DNA of 64,000 bases from Topomyia yanbarensis (GCF_030247195.1 NC_080671.1:432946539-433010538), one strand, 5' to 3'; positions 36,531 through 47,974 are shown, numbered from the stretch's first letter. Notes: generated by a model from the letters alone, not told the origin. Program-made: numbers and translations.

Positions 36531-36938
36531 ATTATGAAATCTAAATAGCGGTTAAAGCAAAAATACTTTTCTAACGATACGGTTATTCAATACGATTTCC
36601 GCATTATTTTCCGAAAGATTAAGGTCGATTTCAGCAACCAATACCGCTTTCTTAACCCTATAATACATAAACCCGTATCAAACAATAACGCGGGTGACGT
36701 CGTAAAAACTACCGAATAGTAGTTGACAACAGCTTAAAGCTCCAGTCGTGTATGTTATCTGTTTTATGAATTAACCTGCCTGAAAGCCAATTTTTGATAA
36801 TCTTTGCAAGCCTTGCATAGATTGATGCAAGTCAAGGATTAGTTTTGCTTGTAAATCGTTAATTTTTGTTGGAATCCTATGGGAAAGATGGTTCGAAATG
36901 GAGAGTTAAACGAAAGCAATCGTGTGAAAAAAATATCT
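36531..36938. other. Unassigned AT-rich sequence
   Basis: No gene, repeat or RNA feature recognised between module C and the tRNA-like inverted pair. Confidence 0.5.
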
Positions 36939-37297
36939 CCAGAGGCAGGATTCAAACCTGCAACCCTTGGGCCGCCAGCCCAATGCGTAAACATTTTTGT
37001 TATCCCTTAACTATGAAGACGTTCCGGGAAGAAAACCTTATTATCGCATTGGCGACAATGATCGTACCACTGTCTCTAGAAAGGGATCATACACAATAAT
37101 AAAAGCCCCGGCCTTGGTATCTAGCGGGGAAATTAAATAGATCAAATGTGATCTCTCTAGAGACAGTGGTATGATTACTGTCGCCAATGTGATAATCATG
37201 TGTTCTTCCTGGCACGTTATCATAGCCCAGGGATAGCAAAAGGGTTCGTGCTTTGGACAGAGTCCCAAGGGTTGCAGATTCAAATTCTGCCTCTGGG
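36939..37297. repeat. Head-to-head inverted pair of tRNA-related sequences
   Basis: Arms at 36,939-37,081 and 37,152-37,297 are inverted copies joined by about 70 bp. Each arm's outer end is tRNA-like, with GGGTTGCAGATTCAAATTC or GGGTTGCAGGTTTGAATCC (T-arm/B-box) after a CCCAAGG stem. The inner ends carry CCACTGTCTCTAGA. The arms are diverged by roughly 15-20 percent. They resemble two SINE copies in opposite orientation, or a foldback element. Confidence 0.75.
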
Positions 37298-37339
37298 TGA
37301 AAACGAATTAATTGTTCATGTTATGATAGATGAGCAACA

Positions 37340-38312
37340 TTTGTCCGATGTCATTGATATCAAGATCACAAGAGAGCCGAACGTTCACTCTGACCATTAT
37401 GGTGCGAAAGATTGGCCCAAGACTGCTTAGCCTTATTGGTTCCAGGCGTGTGAAAATCATGCGTCTAAATATACAACGACTGTCGACTGAGGATGATGTC
37501 CCTAACCTTGATGAACGAAAAGAAGATCCGCTAATAAGAGATAACCTGAAGGCAGCGACGGGACAGGCCAGAAGCCAAATGTTTGCAGCGGCTACACGTC
37601 AGAACAGTGAACGATCTGGTGAGCTGAACAAAAAGCATCATTGGAGTTAGAAACGTGTGCACGACGCAACAAAGGCACTCGCTGAAGCAGAGATAAACTT
37701 TACCAGCAACAGCACGTGAAATTTTTACAGATCGGTCAATGGCATGAGGAGGTACAGCATGCCGGTCACGATTAAAACCCGGGACGAGAATCTGTTGACA
37801 GATCGTAAATGAGTGGCTACCAGGTGAAAAGAGCATTTTAATCTGCTATTGAACGTAAAAATGGGTAGAGTCACAAACATAATCAGGATTGGGGAGTATA
37901 GACAAGCGGTAAGGTAGTAAAGTAAATAACGGAGTCCCGGCTGATCTTCTAACAATTGAGGGTGACCGGCTGTGCGTAGCAATCTACTGTGTGATCGTGA
38001 TGAACTAGGTGGAAGAAAAAATGCTGTCCGATTGGTTGGATGGCCTCATATGTCCTATATTCAAGAAGGACCACAAACTTGAGTGTAACAACTATGGAGG
38101 CATAACGATCTTCAGTGACGGCTACAAGGTACTCTCCCGTGTTTTATTTAGTAGAATGAACAGGCTGATTATCGGCGAATATCAAAGTGGGTTTCGAGCA
38201 GGACTCTCAAGGACGGACCAGATGTTTACCTTGCAACAAATTTTGGGTACATTTCGGGAATACATCTTTTGGAATAACCATCTGTTTGTGAATATCAGGG
38301 TGACTCATACAT
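37340..38312 (+). pseudogene. RTE-type non-LTR element: endonuclease end to RT N-terminal half
   Basis: Reading across frames gives, in order, RRVKIMRLNIQRLSTED, SQMFAAATRQNSER, GRVTNIIRIGEY, and the frame 38,009-38,312 with SDWLDGLICPIFKKDHKLE, CNNYGGITIFSDGYKVLSRV, and EYQSGFRAGLSRTDQMFTL followed by QQILGTFREY. These are the inter-domain region and RT motifs 1-3 of an RTE-like protein (usual NYRGI, GFR.GRST and TTDQIFTLRQI). Many frameshifts and stops are present, and the protein is lost just before the first catalytic aspartate block (DFKAAYD). Same clade as the C-terminal fragments at 14.8 and 19.7 kb. Confidence 0.88.
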
Positions 38313-38319
38313 AAGGAAC

Positions 38320-39133
38320 GTTCTGTGGCAAAACATGCTTGAACAAGGCTTCGCATGATGCTGCATGGCTAAAAATCCAGCGCAAAATAGTCCGAGTCAT
38401 CCAATATGTTTGTGACGTTGGATGGATTGAAGCAAAGCGATGTACTTTAATTTATTGTTCAATTTTACTCTTAGACTTCAATCCTGCATTCTGTTTCTGA
38501 GCCAGCTGAACAAAGTTCAAAATAATCGATAACTAACAGCACAAATATACTTCCACTAAAGCGAATTTATCAATTCACTTGTAAGTAGAAATACACAACC
38601 ATCAATGCTATGAAGATATCGAAACAAATGAAAATGTACTCTGCCAGTCGAAGGCCACAGGCACAGCGACAATTATAAAAAAGCTATGAACGTGCTTTCT
38701 AACCCTTTGAAATTCCCATCAAATCAAAGATCATCTGTCGCATTAGTCAGGTATTTTTTATAGGCAGCCTTTAAAAAAACAACCAGCAACTATCTCTTCA
38801 AGCCGAACTGAGTTTTAAATGACAACGCAGTTTTGGCCCATTGGTCAATCCACTATCAATTACGATGGTCTACTAAACAGTGCAAGTGAAAATATGAGTC
38901 CCAGATCCCACTGACATCTGACAATATTGCCTGCATCTTCTAAACGTCTATTTTCAAATAATCTCCTTATAAAACAATCTCCATTAATTAACGGTGCCAA
39001 TTATTGCTCCGACCAATGACAGCTTACTCGAAGCAATAAATTGATACCCTATGAATATGAATGAATGAATCAGTCCTAATAGAGACAATAATTTCAAAAT
39101 ACGCAACAAAACGGAAAAACACAACCAACTTAC
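38320..39133. other. Start of SBF-like intron 1 (minus strand); nothing else recognised
   Basis: Sequence downstream of the SBF-like exon 1 donor. Weak similarity to 34,565-34,680 (CTTGTAAGTAGAAA...) suggests another decayed repeat. No second SBF exon was found here. Confidence 0.4.
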
Positions 39134-39188
39134 GTTCTTTCTCGTGATCGTATCCCACAATTACAAAGTAATCGGCCAGCCGTGCCAT
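39134..39188 (-). CDS. Sbf: SBF/MTMR13-like protein, first coding exon
   Basis: On the minus strand an ATG at 39,188-39,186 opens an 18-codon frame, MARLADYFVIVGYDHEKE, ending in a phase-1 canonical donor (GAAC then GTAAGT). This is the start of the uDENN domain of the SET-binding-factor family (SBF1/2, MTMR5/13; insect Sbf), where MxRLADYFVxV is highly conserved. Family members are large myotubularin-like pseudophosphatases with DENN, GRAM, catalytically dead phosphatase and PH domains. They act as Rab exchange factors in endosomal trafficking together with active myotubularins. Only exon 1 is seen. Transcription runs leftward, and I found no second exon in the remaining 39 kb, so intron 1 may exceed the window. 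The start has A at -3 (CGAAAATGG). A DENND4-type protein is less likely because its N-terminus differs. Confidence 0.82.
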
Positions 39189-39192
39189 TTTC

Positions 39193-39219
39193 GGGGGGGG
39201 GGGGGGGGGGGGGGGGGGG
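39193..39219. repeat. 27-base G/C homopolymer beside the SBF-like start codon
   Basis: The plus strand shows G x 27. On the gene's sense strand this is C27 ending 4 nt before the ATG. Its exact length in the genome is uncertain because homopolymers of this size are often miscounted. Confidence 0.95.
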
Positions 39220-40500
39220 CTTCTTTTAGCTGCTATCGATGACCCAGTGAACCTCCTCGGTTAGAACTGCTGACGGGATTCCTCTGCCCGCACCAACCCA
39301 CCAGATTGCTTCGATCGAGCGGGTTGTGCGGGATGATGAATACTGCTGCTCTACTTAATAATGCTTCTTCGGCTGGTTGGCTTTGTTCAGTTGTACACTT
39401 TTCCAAGCAGCGTCTACACTGACCTGATCACTACGTTCCGCTAGTTTGCGTACGACATTGATGATGTTATAACTGAAGATGTTCACATCGCCACTGGTAG
39501 GGTGAATCAAGTCCTAGCTTTGTAAAGATTGTATTGAGTTTGTAACATGAATTCTACAGTTTAATTCCTACGAAATATTAATGATGATTATATGCATGTG
39601 TATTGTATACATTATATTGGATCAACACTATTCATAGACTTGATTCACACTACTAACAGAAGCACTTTGCGTACATCCAGCCCAATCTCCGTAATGACGA
39701 ACAGCAGCAGAAAGGCGAAAGGATGAAGATTAGGCCGGAGAATGTCAACCACTGTCCACCATTTTTTTTATTCACTTGCTCGTTTTCCAGCTCAGCTACA
39801 ACTCCTCCTGACTATTCCATTTTCGATAATCTTACTCCTCCGGTACTGGCTGCTACTCTTCCAGCGGTAATCGAAATAACATTCAAAAATAATCGTATTC
39901 ACACTGATAACACTTGAGCACACACATCAATTTTGTTTCGCTGCCGCAGCACCCCGGAATAATCCCATGCATAGGTTTTCTTTCGCCTCGAGTGAGACTC
40001 TTCTATCCGGAACGCGGAAGACCTGCAACCGCCAGAGTAGCACAATCAAAAACGGGAAAATCTTATTTTGGGACCGCACCCCATCGGCACACACGAAAAA
40101 TCAGAATACGAAATCTACTGCTGCTGGTGCTAAACTATAGTGCCAGGTATGCGGAACGGGTGAGGGAAGCAGAACAACAGCTTATGATTTTTCTTGAGGA
40201 GCAATCGCCTTTCCCGTTTTCTTTTGCATCATCAGCAGAAGCACAAAACAGATCTTTATTCTCACTTTTGTTTGTTTCCAGTGCCTATCAAACGGTCGCG
40301 AGAATGTTGTCGATATTCCAACGGGAGCTGGCCAAACTTTAGAAGAACGCAATAAGTGCACTATTGACCCCTCACTTTTGAATGGATATACGAGCGGTCG
40401 AGGTGCCTAGTCACTTTACTTACTCGAAACGGATGAAACTTCTTTTCTTCACACGACAAGACTTTGCACTGCGAGGAAAGTTGCTTGTTTGACGTTATTT
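39220..40500 (-). promoter_or_regulatory. Putative 5' UTR and promoter region of the SBF-like gene
   Basis: This lies upstream of the minus-strand start codon and is comparatively GC-rich and free of recognised repeats up to about 40.5 kb, as expected for a 5' UTR and core promoter. No TATA box or initiator stands out enough to place the start site. A 142-codon plus-strand frame at 39,914-40,342 matches nothing I know and is probably fortuitous. Confidence 0.4.
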
Positions 40501-40700
40501 TACTCTTGTTCAACTACGGCGAGGCAAGTGCGGATCGTGCACAAACACAAGCGCGATTTTTCAATTCACGAAAGTTTACCATCAACTGACATTGCGACGA
40601 ATTGAAGTCAGAGGTGTCATTTTCCGGGATTCTGAATCTTTGAATAAAATTTTTTTTGAAGCTGCGTGTTCTAAAACAGTGTTTTTTTGGTTGTAAATGG

Positions 40701-40892
40701 CCAATAAGCATGCTGTCAAAATTCACTTTGAGAGAAAATTCCGGACAAACCGTACCTCGCCGAGAATGGATGTTAACATTTTATGAAAGAGAAAAGTTTT
40801 TTCTTCCGCTTGCTGTTATAATTTATAATCGGCGATTAATGGTTTCTTCAAAATTTCCTCTCAAAGTGAATTTTGACAGTATTCTTATTGGC
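40701..40892. mobile_element. Inverted-repeat element, about 44-bp arms
   Basis: GGCCAATAAGCATGCTGTCA...TCACTTTGAGAGAAAATT on the left is mirrored at 40,849-40,892 with about four mismatches. It is 192 bp long and non-coding. Confidence 0.8.
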
Positions 40893-40978
40893 CCGCGAGA
40901 TCTACTTTTGAAAGAAAAAAACTTTTTTTTACTTTTTTATTTCGACTATGTTAGTCACATTTTCTTTTTAACATTTTA

Positions 40979-41236
40979 ACGACATTCAATTAGCTAGAGA
41001 TTACTGGGTAGGGAAAGTTATGAAAATTGGAGCCATAGTACTCAAGTGAGAGCAAGAATGTGAAGTAAACAGATCGGAAAACTAGAAGTGACAGGGTCAT
41101 TAGAACAGGCTTAATATCGTACGGGCTTAATCTTTGTCTTCTGTCTTTGTCTTTGTCTTCTGCTCTCACTTGAGTACTATGGCTTTAATTTTCATAATTT
41201 TCCCTACCCAGTAATCTCTAGCTAATTGAATGTCGT
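40979..41236. mobile_element. Foldback-type MITE, about 75-bp arms
   Basis: The left arm starts ACGACATTCAATTAGCTAGA and runs to GTACTCAAGTGAGAGCA. The right arm (about 41,162-41,236) is its inverse with about four mismatches. A CTTTGTCTTCTGTCTTTGTC simple repeat sits in the loop. 258 bp in total. Confidence 0.88.
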
Positions 41237-41327
41237 AAAAATTTAAAATAGAAAAAAACTATTCCAACAAAGGGCATGTGATTTAAAATGTCGCCAATAT
41301 CCTACTCATTTCAGGTAATTATTATCC

Positions 41328-41595
41328 AGCTTTTCACGTGCTATACTGGCGGTCTAAATTGTTCAGTTCGTAATACGTTTAATGGCCCTTTTTTGACCAT
41401 AATCGTTTACGTGAAGCGCCCAGTGAGAGTCATTCTACGTTAGTCCAATGCGTTGGATGCTTATTTAATGAACGCCCGACATCTTCAACTGGGCGTTGCT
41501 GTCAAACTGGCGTAAACGATTATTGTCAAAAAAGGGCAATTAAACGTATTACGAACTGAACAATTTGGACCGCCATTATGACACGTAAAAAGCTG
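41328..41595. mobile_element. Foldback-type MITE, about 85-bp arms
   Basis: The left arm starts CAGCTTTTCACGTGCTATAC and includes TTCAGTTCGTAATACGTTTA. The right arm is its inverse with few differences. The loop of about 90 bp contains a second, shorter inverted motif (GCGCCCAGT / ACTGGGCG). 268 bp. It differs from the element 92 bp to its left. Confidence 0.88.
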
Positions 41596-41599
41596 AATA

Positions 41600-43349
41600 T
41601 TTTCATATCAACTTTTGAAACTGATTTTTCTTAGTTTTCTATAATTTCAACACAGAAAACAAATCAAATTGCTTCTATGAAGGGAAAAGATTTGGATTAA
41701 AATGCATTTTCCCTGAAATTCTATTCTGTAGCCGAATAATGACCAAAACAGGTTTAGCCCTTTTGAAGAATTAATATTGATTTCATTTGTAATTTTATAA
41801 TTTTATGGAGTACAATAACCTGTCAGCACTGAGAACTGACATACAAGTAAAGGTTTCTATGTGTGTAAGAAATAAAACCGTTGTTTTTAAATGCCACCAG
41901 AAAGTAGCAACTTGTCACTAGCTGTTGCTACGACCGGCCAGCAAACACTATACGGGCGTTGCATCCAAACTTGGATACAATGGTGATTCATGCATGCGAA
42001 CCTGTATTCCATGGTGCTTTTCAACGTATTTTCATTTAAATGTTTACACAGGTTTTTCAGGGGAGTTTGTTCTAGCTTATATGTCTGTTCTCTGTGCTGT
42101 AAGTACAGACTTTGAATCAGGTGAATGAAGATATTTGGATAGCAATAAATACATAAGGTACAAATAAAGTTAAACAAAAAGAAACAGCTAGCTACAAAAA
42201 AGGGCGTGGAACTAATTGTAAATCGCAATGAAATGGTTAAGTCAAAGGTTTGGGAGCATTTTTGAACAATGCTATACTAGGTTTTTCTTTTATGTTTACG
42301 GGTAGGCCGTTCCAGCATAATACTTCATGGATAGTGAAGCATCATGTACGTCCTTGTGCCTCTTTGTAGGTGTTGTTAGATGTAGTTTGGTAATAGGCCG
42401 CTATGTTCTTGCTTCAAGAAACAGCAGATTCATTGGTGGTAGTTAATTGGTACATCGTGTCGAACACACTTAAATTAGATTTAGCTGTTCGGTAATTCTT
42501 TTAGCGGAAATTTCGGTAAAGATCAAAAGATAACCAGTTTATATTTGTATTTGTATGTATGTATTTGTGACGATAGCCCGTTAGCGTATTTGCCTTATAT
42601 CAGGCCAAGTTTGTCGATAAACATGATTTATTTGACAGAAAATACGTCAAATTTTACCGAACATTTTGTTATATACGAACGGTTTTACTAACATTGGCTA
42701 AGCGGTGATACAGGTGCTGGGATCAAAGTTTGAAGTAGACGATGTCGCTTCGTGAAAAATTGATTGAGTTCATCAACGTTAACGTGACGGACTGGTCCGT
42801 TGTTGTGGATTCATTCTCTTCGCAGGTTACTTTATTTTTTTTCGCTGGCTGGTTATAGTCGAAGTTTAGCTCAGCATGCCGCTTCTTGGCCGAAAAAAGA
42901 GATCTGGCTCCGTCACATTTTTTGAAGTAATCCATTGATTACCGCCTTGTGCTGGAATTTCGGAAATGTTTTTCAATGGTTTATACGCGTGTTGTGGCTT
43001 ATTCCACTGTTGCCAATTAAATAATTGAATGGAGTATAAAATTCTTCTTTTATTACATAAACCGGGGGAGCTCTTCTTTCTAAATATAGCATTATATATG
43101 TTGAATTTCAATATAATTTATAATTGATTTTCCAAGAAAATGTAAACACGACCTCGTTTGACACTATCGGTCTTCCTTGACAGTGAATTTAGCCACATGT
43201 GTTAATATTTTTGACAGTAATCCCAGCAAAAGGAATGGAAGCTGTGGTCGTAATAAAGCAATTTTATGAAATAATTTTTGTTATTTGGCGTACAAAGAAG
43301 TGAAAAAAATCAAAAATATTGGCTTGATGATCCAATTGATTACTCTTTA
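41600..43349. other. Unassigned sequence with unrecognised minus-strand frames
   Basis: Minus-strand frames at 42,228-41,887 (113 codons) and 42,935-42,723 (70 codons, lysine- and acid-rich, KKCDGARSLFSAKKRHAELN...) do not match a family I know. The second looks mildly coding-like and could be a gene remnant. No terminal repeats seen. Confidence 0.35.
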
Positions 43350-44977
43350 TACAGGGTGTTTGGTTCATGGTTAAGAATCTCTCGGGGGGTGATAGACTGC
43401 CATATTTGGAGAAAAATATTGTTCTACACATACCATCAAATCTCAACCGTTATAGAGTTATTGAACTTTTTGTGTAAAAAACTTATTTGTCTTAAAATAC
43501 CTCTAACTTTAAAAGTATACTTTATATTTTAAATGCTTCAGTTCCATTCGAAAGGTGAGAAAATTTCCTATTGAATGGTGTTCTCATATCTTTTAAGTAA
43601 TTAGTTTTAATTACCTTTTAGCTGTAAAGTAGTTAAAAGTTAGTGTTTTTGAAAAGGTTTTTGCTAATTTTCTCGAAATAATGAAGTATGATTATAGCAA
43701 TATCCATTATCCAAAAGTTGGGTTTTAGGACGATTCATAATTTGTTCTTGGACGTCATATTTCTATCTCTTCTCATTTCTTTGTAACTTCATTACTATAC
43801 TTTTTCTGTAACCGACTTGCAAGTGCTTAAAAGACTCTAATCTAAAAAATCTGCTTTATATCGTTATTTACAAGATTTAATTGGAAAGCTGAGAAAATGT
43901 CCTATCAGTGTATGTACAAATATCTTTTAGTTAAGTGTACTAAATGATTTTTTACTAACGAAATAACTCAAAATTTGTGTTTTTTGGAGAGTTTTTTAAT
44001 TATTCTAATTATTAATCAACAAAATTTATCCTTACTATTGTTCATTTGATGCCCCTTAATGTTCTCTATAACTTTTTATTTGACACTTTGTCTATATCTC
44101 TTTTCATTTTGCTGCTATTTCATAGTTAACACAGCATGAGCTCGCCACAAATGTAGTGAGTTCGAAATCGTTATTTTTCCATATGAAACGAGGTGATAAA
44201 AACGATTTTGCGTCGAAACCAAAAGAGATAATTGAATGGAGTCAAAGAAAGAAATGTAGAACTTGCTGAGATGCATTATTTCCATGATAATAATGGTGAT
44301 GTTTATTATTTACTATTTTAAGAAAATTAACGAAAATGCTAATAATAGAACTAACTTTAAACTAATTTACTTTTAAAAGAATACTAAATTCACTTAACTG
44401 AAAGGTATAACTACATTTTTCACTGTAAAATTTTCCTGGCTTTCGAATAAAAAGAAAAACAGTACAATAAATGCCATAATTTTTCAATTAGAGCTGGTAC
44501 TAGTGAAAATGAGATAAAAATATCAAAGTTGAATAACCCAAAATCATGAAAATAAGAAAAGGTAAGTGTATCATGTCAAAGAACGAATTAAGCAGCTCAT
44601 CAAGACTAACAATCTGAATTATTAAAATGATGAGGTTAACTATAAGGATTTTCAAGAAATGAACGAAAAATCGTTTAAAATTGTTTAATTTTCAATAAAT
44701 TACTTTGAAAAGGCTACTTAAACTCATTAGCTGAAACATGTGGGGGCATCACTCAATGCGAAATTTTCTCACCTTTCGAATGGAACTAAAACATTTAAAA
44801 TACAAAGTATACTTTTAAAGTTAGAGGTATTTTAAGACAAGTAAGTTTTTTACAGAAAAAGTTCAATAACTCTGTAACGGTTGAGATTTGATGGTATGTG
44901 TAGAACAATTTTTTTCTCCAAATATGGCAGTCTATCACCACCCGAGAGATTCTTAACCATGAACCAAACACCCTGTA
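43350..44977. mobile_element. 1.6-kb element with about 230-bp terminal inverted repeats
   Basis: It starts TACAGGGTGTTTGGTTCATG and ends with the inverse (CATGAACCAAACACCCTGTA), flanked by TA on both sides. Inverted similarity continues for about 230 bp (43,350-43,585 and 44,742-44,977), including AAGAATCTCTCGGGGGGTGA and ACCATCAAATCTCAACCGTT. The interior is AT-rich and without a transposase frame. The short termini resemble TA-targeting Tc1/mariner-like elements, but the superfamily is not shown. Confidence 0.88.
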
Positions 44978-44989
44978 TAAAGTATTTTA

Positions 44990-45548
44990 AGTTATAGTTA
45001 CAAAACGACTAAACTTTTCTGTTCACGCTTTTCACAATTTTGGTGGATACAAAAGTCATCGAGGGGCGAGTGTTTCGTTTTCCCTTTCTCACTCCTGGCT
45101 TTTCGTGCTATACACGTACATGGTGGAGCTGAAGCGAACCTTCGGTTTCAAGTTGCTTTCTGGACATGACCTCGAGAAGAGGTTATACGACAATACTGCC
45201 ACTACTGATAGTCGCGTACATCATAAAATATCCGCACTTTGCTCGTAAGCTGGTCCTACGGTACACGTACCGTGCCGGAGAACCAAATAATATTTGCCGA
45301 ACTAATGCCCCAGATTAACTTTTACGAGGAGGAGACGGGTGTAATACCCCATCAACGGGCTAATTTTGAGTTCGCGGAGTAAAATGTACATGCACATATA
45401 ATTGCGGAATACCAGTATGACGAAGGTTTCCAAGCAGATGGAAAGATGAACAAACTACCGCCGAGATCGATGATTGGAAAGATTTTGGACGTGAACAGAA
45501 CAGGTCAGTTAGTTGTGAATATTTCGGATTACTTTGAAGAGCGGTAGT
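44990..45548 (+). pseudogene. Decayed coding sequence of unknown family
   Basis: Successive plus-strand frames look protein-coding but are broken. They are VELKRTFGFKLLSGHDLEKR (about 45,123-45,250), NQIIFAELMPQINFYEEETG (about 45,285-45,382, ending at a stop after ANFEFAE), and YDEGFQADGKMNKLPPRSMI followed by LDVNRTGQLVVNISDYFEER with a stop (about 45,417-45,547). The pieces join with at least two frameshifts or stops. I do not recognise the protein. It may be a host-gene copy (retro-pseudogene) or an unusual element ORF. It lies just outside the right end of the 1.6-kb inverted-repeat element. Confidence 0.5.
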
Positions 45549-45584
45549 TAATAGCTAGCATGTTGCCATTTCTTGCTATAAAAA

Positions 45585-45930
45585 CTTTTTGACAGTCTTC
45601 CCTGCTACACGCGGTACAAGGGTACGAGCAGATTTTGTGCTTCGTTTTACACCCATACTTCGGGTTCGTACCGCATTCAGCAATTTGTGCCTAAACTCGT
45701 ACCCGGAACATGAATGCGATACACTCATAGGGAACTCAACCTCTAACTTGTATCGGGTACAAAATTTTCGTTTTCTGTTTTGCATTATGTTCTGCTAGTT
45801 CAGCACCGGACTCCTGCACTCACTCTGTTTAGGTATACAGTAAAAACGACACCCAACTGAACGCAGCACGACCTTGGTGTTGTATTTCGTTTTGTGTCTT
45901 TGCTTCGTACTGGTACTGTCCATCCATTAT
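45585..45930 (-). repeat. Dispersed repeat, inverted partner of 50.5-50.75 kb
   Basis: The reverse complement shares CAGTACGAAGCAAAGACAC, AAAACGAAATACAA, GCTGCGTTCAGTTGGGTG, ACTGTATACC, and CAGGGAAGACTG near its far end with the plus-strand copy at 50,505-50,750. The class is unknown. Confidence 0.65.
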
Positions 45931-46999
45931 TATATAACTTATAACTCGTTAAAATTGGCAGCTTGAAAAAAAGGTGTACAGAGAAGCTCCGTACGACGGT
46001 ACTAAAGTGCGTTTCAGTCCGTGTATATATCTAAATTTTTATTACCGGTCTGTTCTATGTGAAAAGAAGTTGTTTTTTCTTCGAAAAATATATTAACATA
46101 CGTGTTTACACCACCGGTAAGTCTCAGCTCTGTTGTTAAATGCATTGGCACTAGAAATAAGTTCGAATTCGTTATCGCATAATTGGCACCACAACAGACC
46201 TCCAACCTCCTCAGGTGGCATGTTACCTTTTTTGAGACGAGTTAAGATAGGGTATAAGATAGGGAGTGCCGCACTATTTCATAATTGACGCGGCCTACGA
46301 TCGATGGAATGCGAATAAATTAGCATCAGCACCTTTTCTCCGTTCTTAAAAATGACATGTTACGATTCTGTTAAAGCTCAGCGAAAACTCGAATCGAATA
46401 GCCCAATTATCGCACTACTATTTGAGCCTATCCGTTAAACAAAGATGGCAGACGCTGCCCTAACCAACGGCTTATAATGGATAAGGTAATAATATGTAGA
46501 AACATGGCGTAAATACACATCCTACTATGTTGTTAAAATTGCATGATCTACATAAATCAAAACGAAATATTTTGATTTTTTTCAAAATACGAACACGATC
46601 AGCATAAGGTTAGGGGTAGTAATCTCTACTGCTCTACTGCTCGTCATATAGTTTTTTTTTCAGTTTGGTTGCTCCCCGGCTTTTCGCATAACGTTGAGAG
46701 CCTATAAGAAAATTAGCGAGGGAGAAACAAACTACTTTTTTGTATCTCCCTCGCTAATTTACTGAAAATAAAAACAAAAGCAATCTCATGGAAAGTTTTC
46801 CCGGAAAATGAATTACTATTTTTCCGGAAACAATAACTTGCTAGACTTTTTAATAAACATGGTATTACGAATCGATATAATGATCAAATGGTTAAATTAA
46901 TGTCAAATGTACCACGAGCATCAACATTTATCATTATTTATCAAGTGAATTGGTCTTGTAGTAAGAATTATTCAGAATGATTTGCTAAATCACAAATAT
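45931..46999. other. Unassigned sequence with a small perfect hairpin
   Basis: No gene seen. At 46,710-46,760, AAATTAGCGAGGGAGA is followed 19 nt later by its exact inverse. Confidence 0.5.
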
Positions 47000-47235
47000 G
47001 ATCGGTGTTAAATCAGACCAAACTAAGTGACATTTTATTGATTTCGAGAAAAACATGTTAAAGTTCGAACCGCAGCATTCTTTATCTTATAATACTGAAT
47101 GAATTTTTGCCATAATTCTTGCTAATGGTAAAAAATCTGGCAAAAGTCGAATGTAACTCAAGAGAATTTTTATCCAGGGCCATCATTATCTCACTTTTCG
47201 ATAATTTACGACTCAGTCCGGTCTTACTTAGCACC
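47000..47235. mobile_element. MITE, copy 2 of the 11.6-kb family
   Basis: It starts GATCGGTGTTAAATCAGACC, ends near ACTCAGTCCGGTCTTACTTA, and shares TTGATTTCGAGAAAAACA and a TTTTTGCCATAATTCTTG block with 11,616-11,864. The ends are more diverged than in copy 1. Confidence 0.8.
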
Positions 47236-47974
47236 TTACTTACTATATAATTCGGAAATCTTAAAATCGATTCACGATAGCAAAATTAAAACTTACGGGT
47301 ATCAATCATCACTTTTTTTGCACTTGCTCAATCAATTACTACTAATTCTACAGACACAAAACCATGACCAAACTCAAACATATAGTGGCTTAAATATGAA
47401 CCTGTCGTTAAATTTTCCAACTACGTTTCTGAAATTCAGTGAATCATTTTGAATAGTTTTTTTTTATTGAAAACCACATCTTCGCAATAAAGATGTTCTG
47501 ATATATTATGATATGTTCACAAAATCAATAAATTTCTGCAACCACTTTGATCCTTTTATCCATACATCGTCAGAACATTGACGAGCAAGTTACTGCTTTC
47601 TGAAAAACTTAGCCACATTCTAAACTACACTTTTATTTGTTTTTAAATTGTAGGTTTTCACAATTTTAGTAAACCGCGATGTGTATGAGCGAAAAAGCAA
47701 AAAAAAAGACTTTCCATACACATTTCCATTCAAACTTAAAACGTGATGAGCGAAAATTGGGAAAAAAAATTAATCGCCCCCAAAATTTGCAGTCTTTTGA
47801 AACCACAAAATGAACGTAAAAAGCACTGTGATCGGTCATTAGGATTATTTTTATTATAAAACCACGAGCAAGCCTACTGGTCGGGTCTGATTGTATTGAA
47901 AACGAACTTATATGTTAATTTATTTTAAAGCTTGTCTAAGATATGCATTTGTTTTGAATGAATTATTAGGTAAA
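47236..47974. other. Upstream flank of the hAT transposase
   Basis: AT-rich, non-coding. I could not identify a hAT terminal inverted repeat or 8-bp target duplication here. Confidence 0.4.

Noticed and set aside
39914..40342. 142-codon plus-strand frame near the SBF-like promoter
   Set aside because: No recognisable domain, compositional bias typical of chance, and opposite to the host gene.
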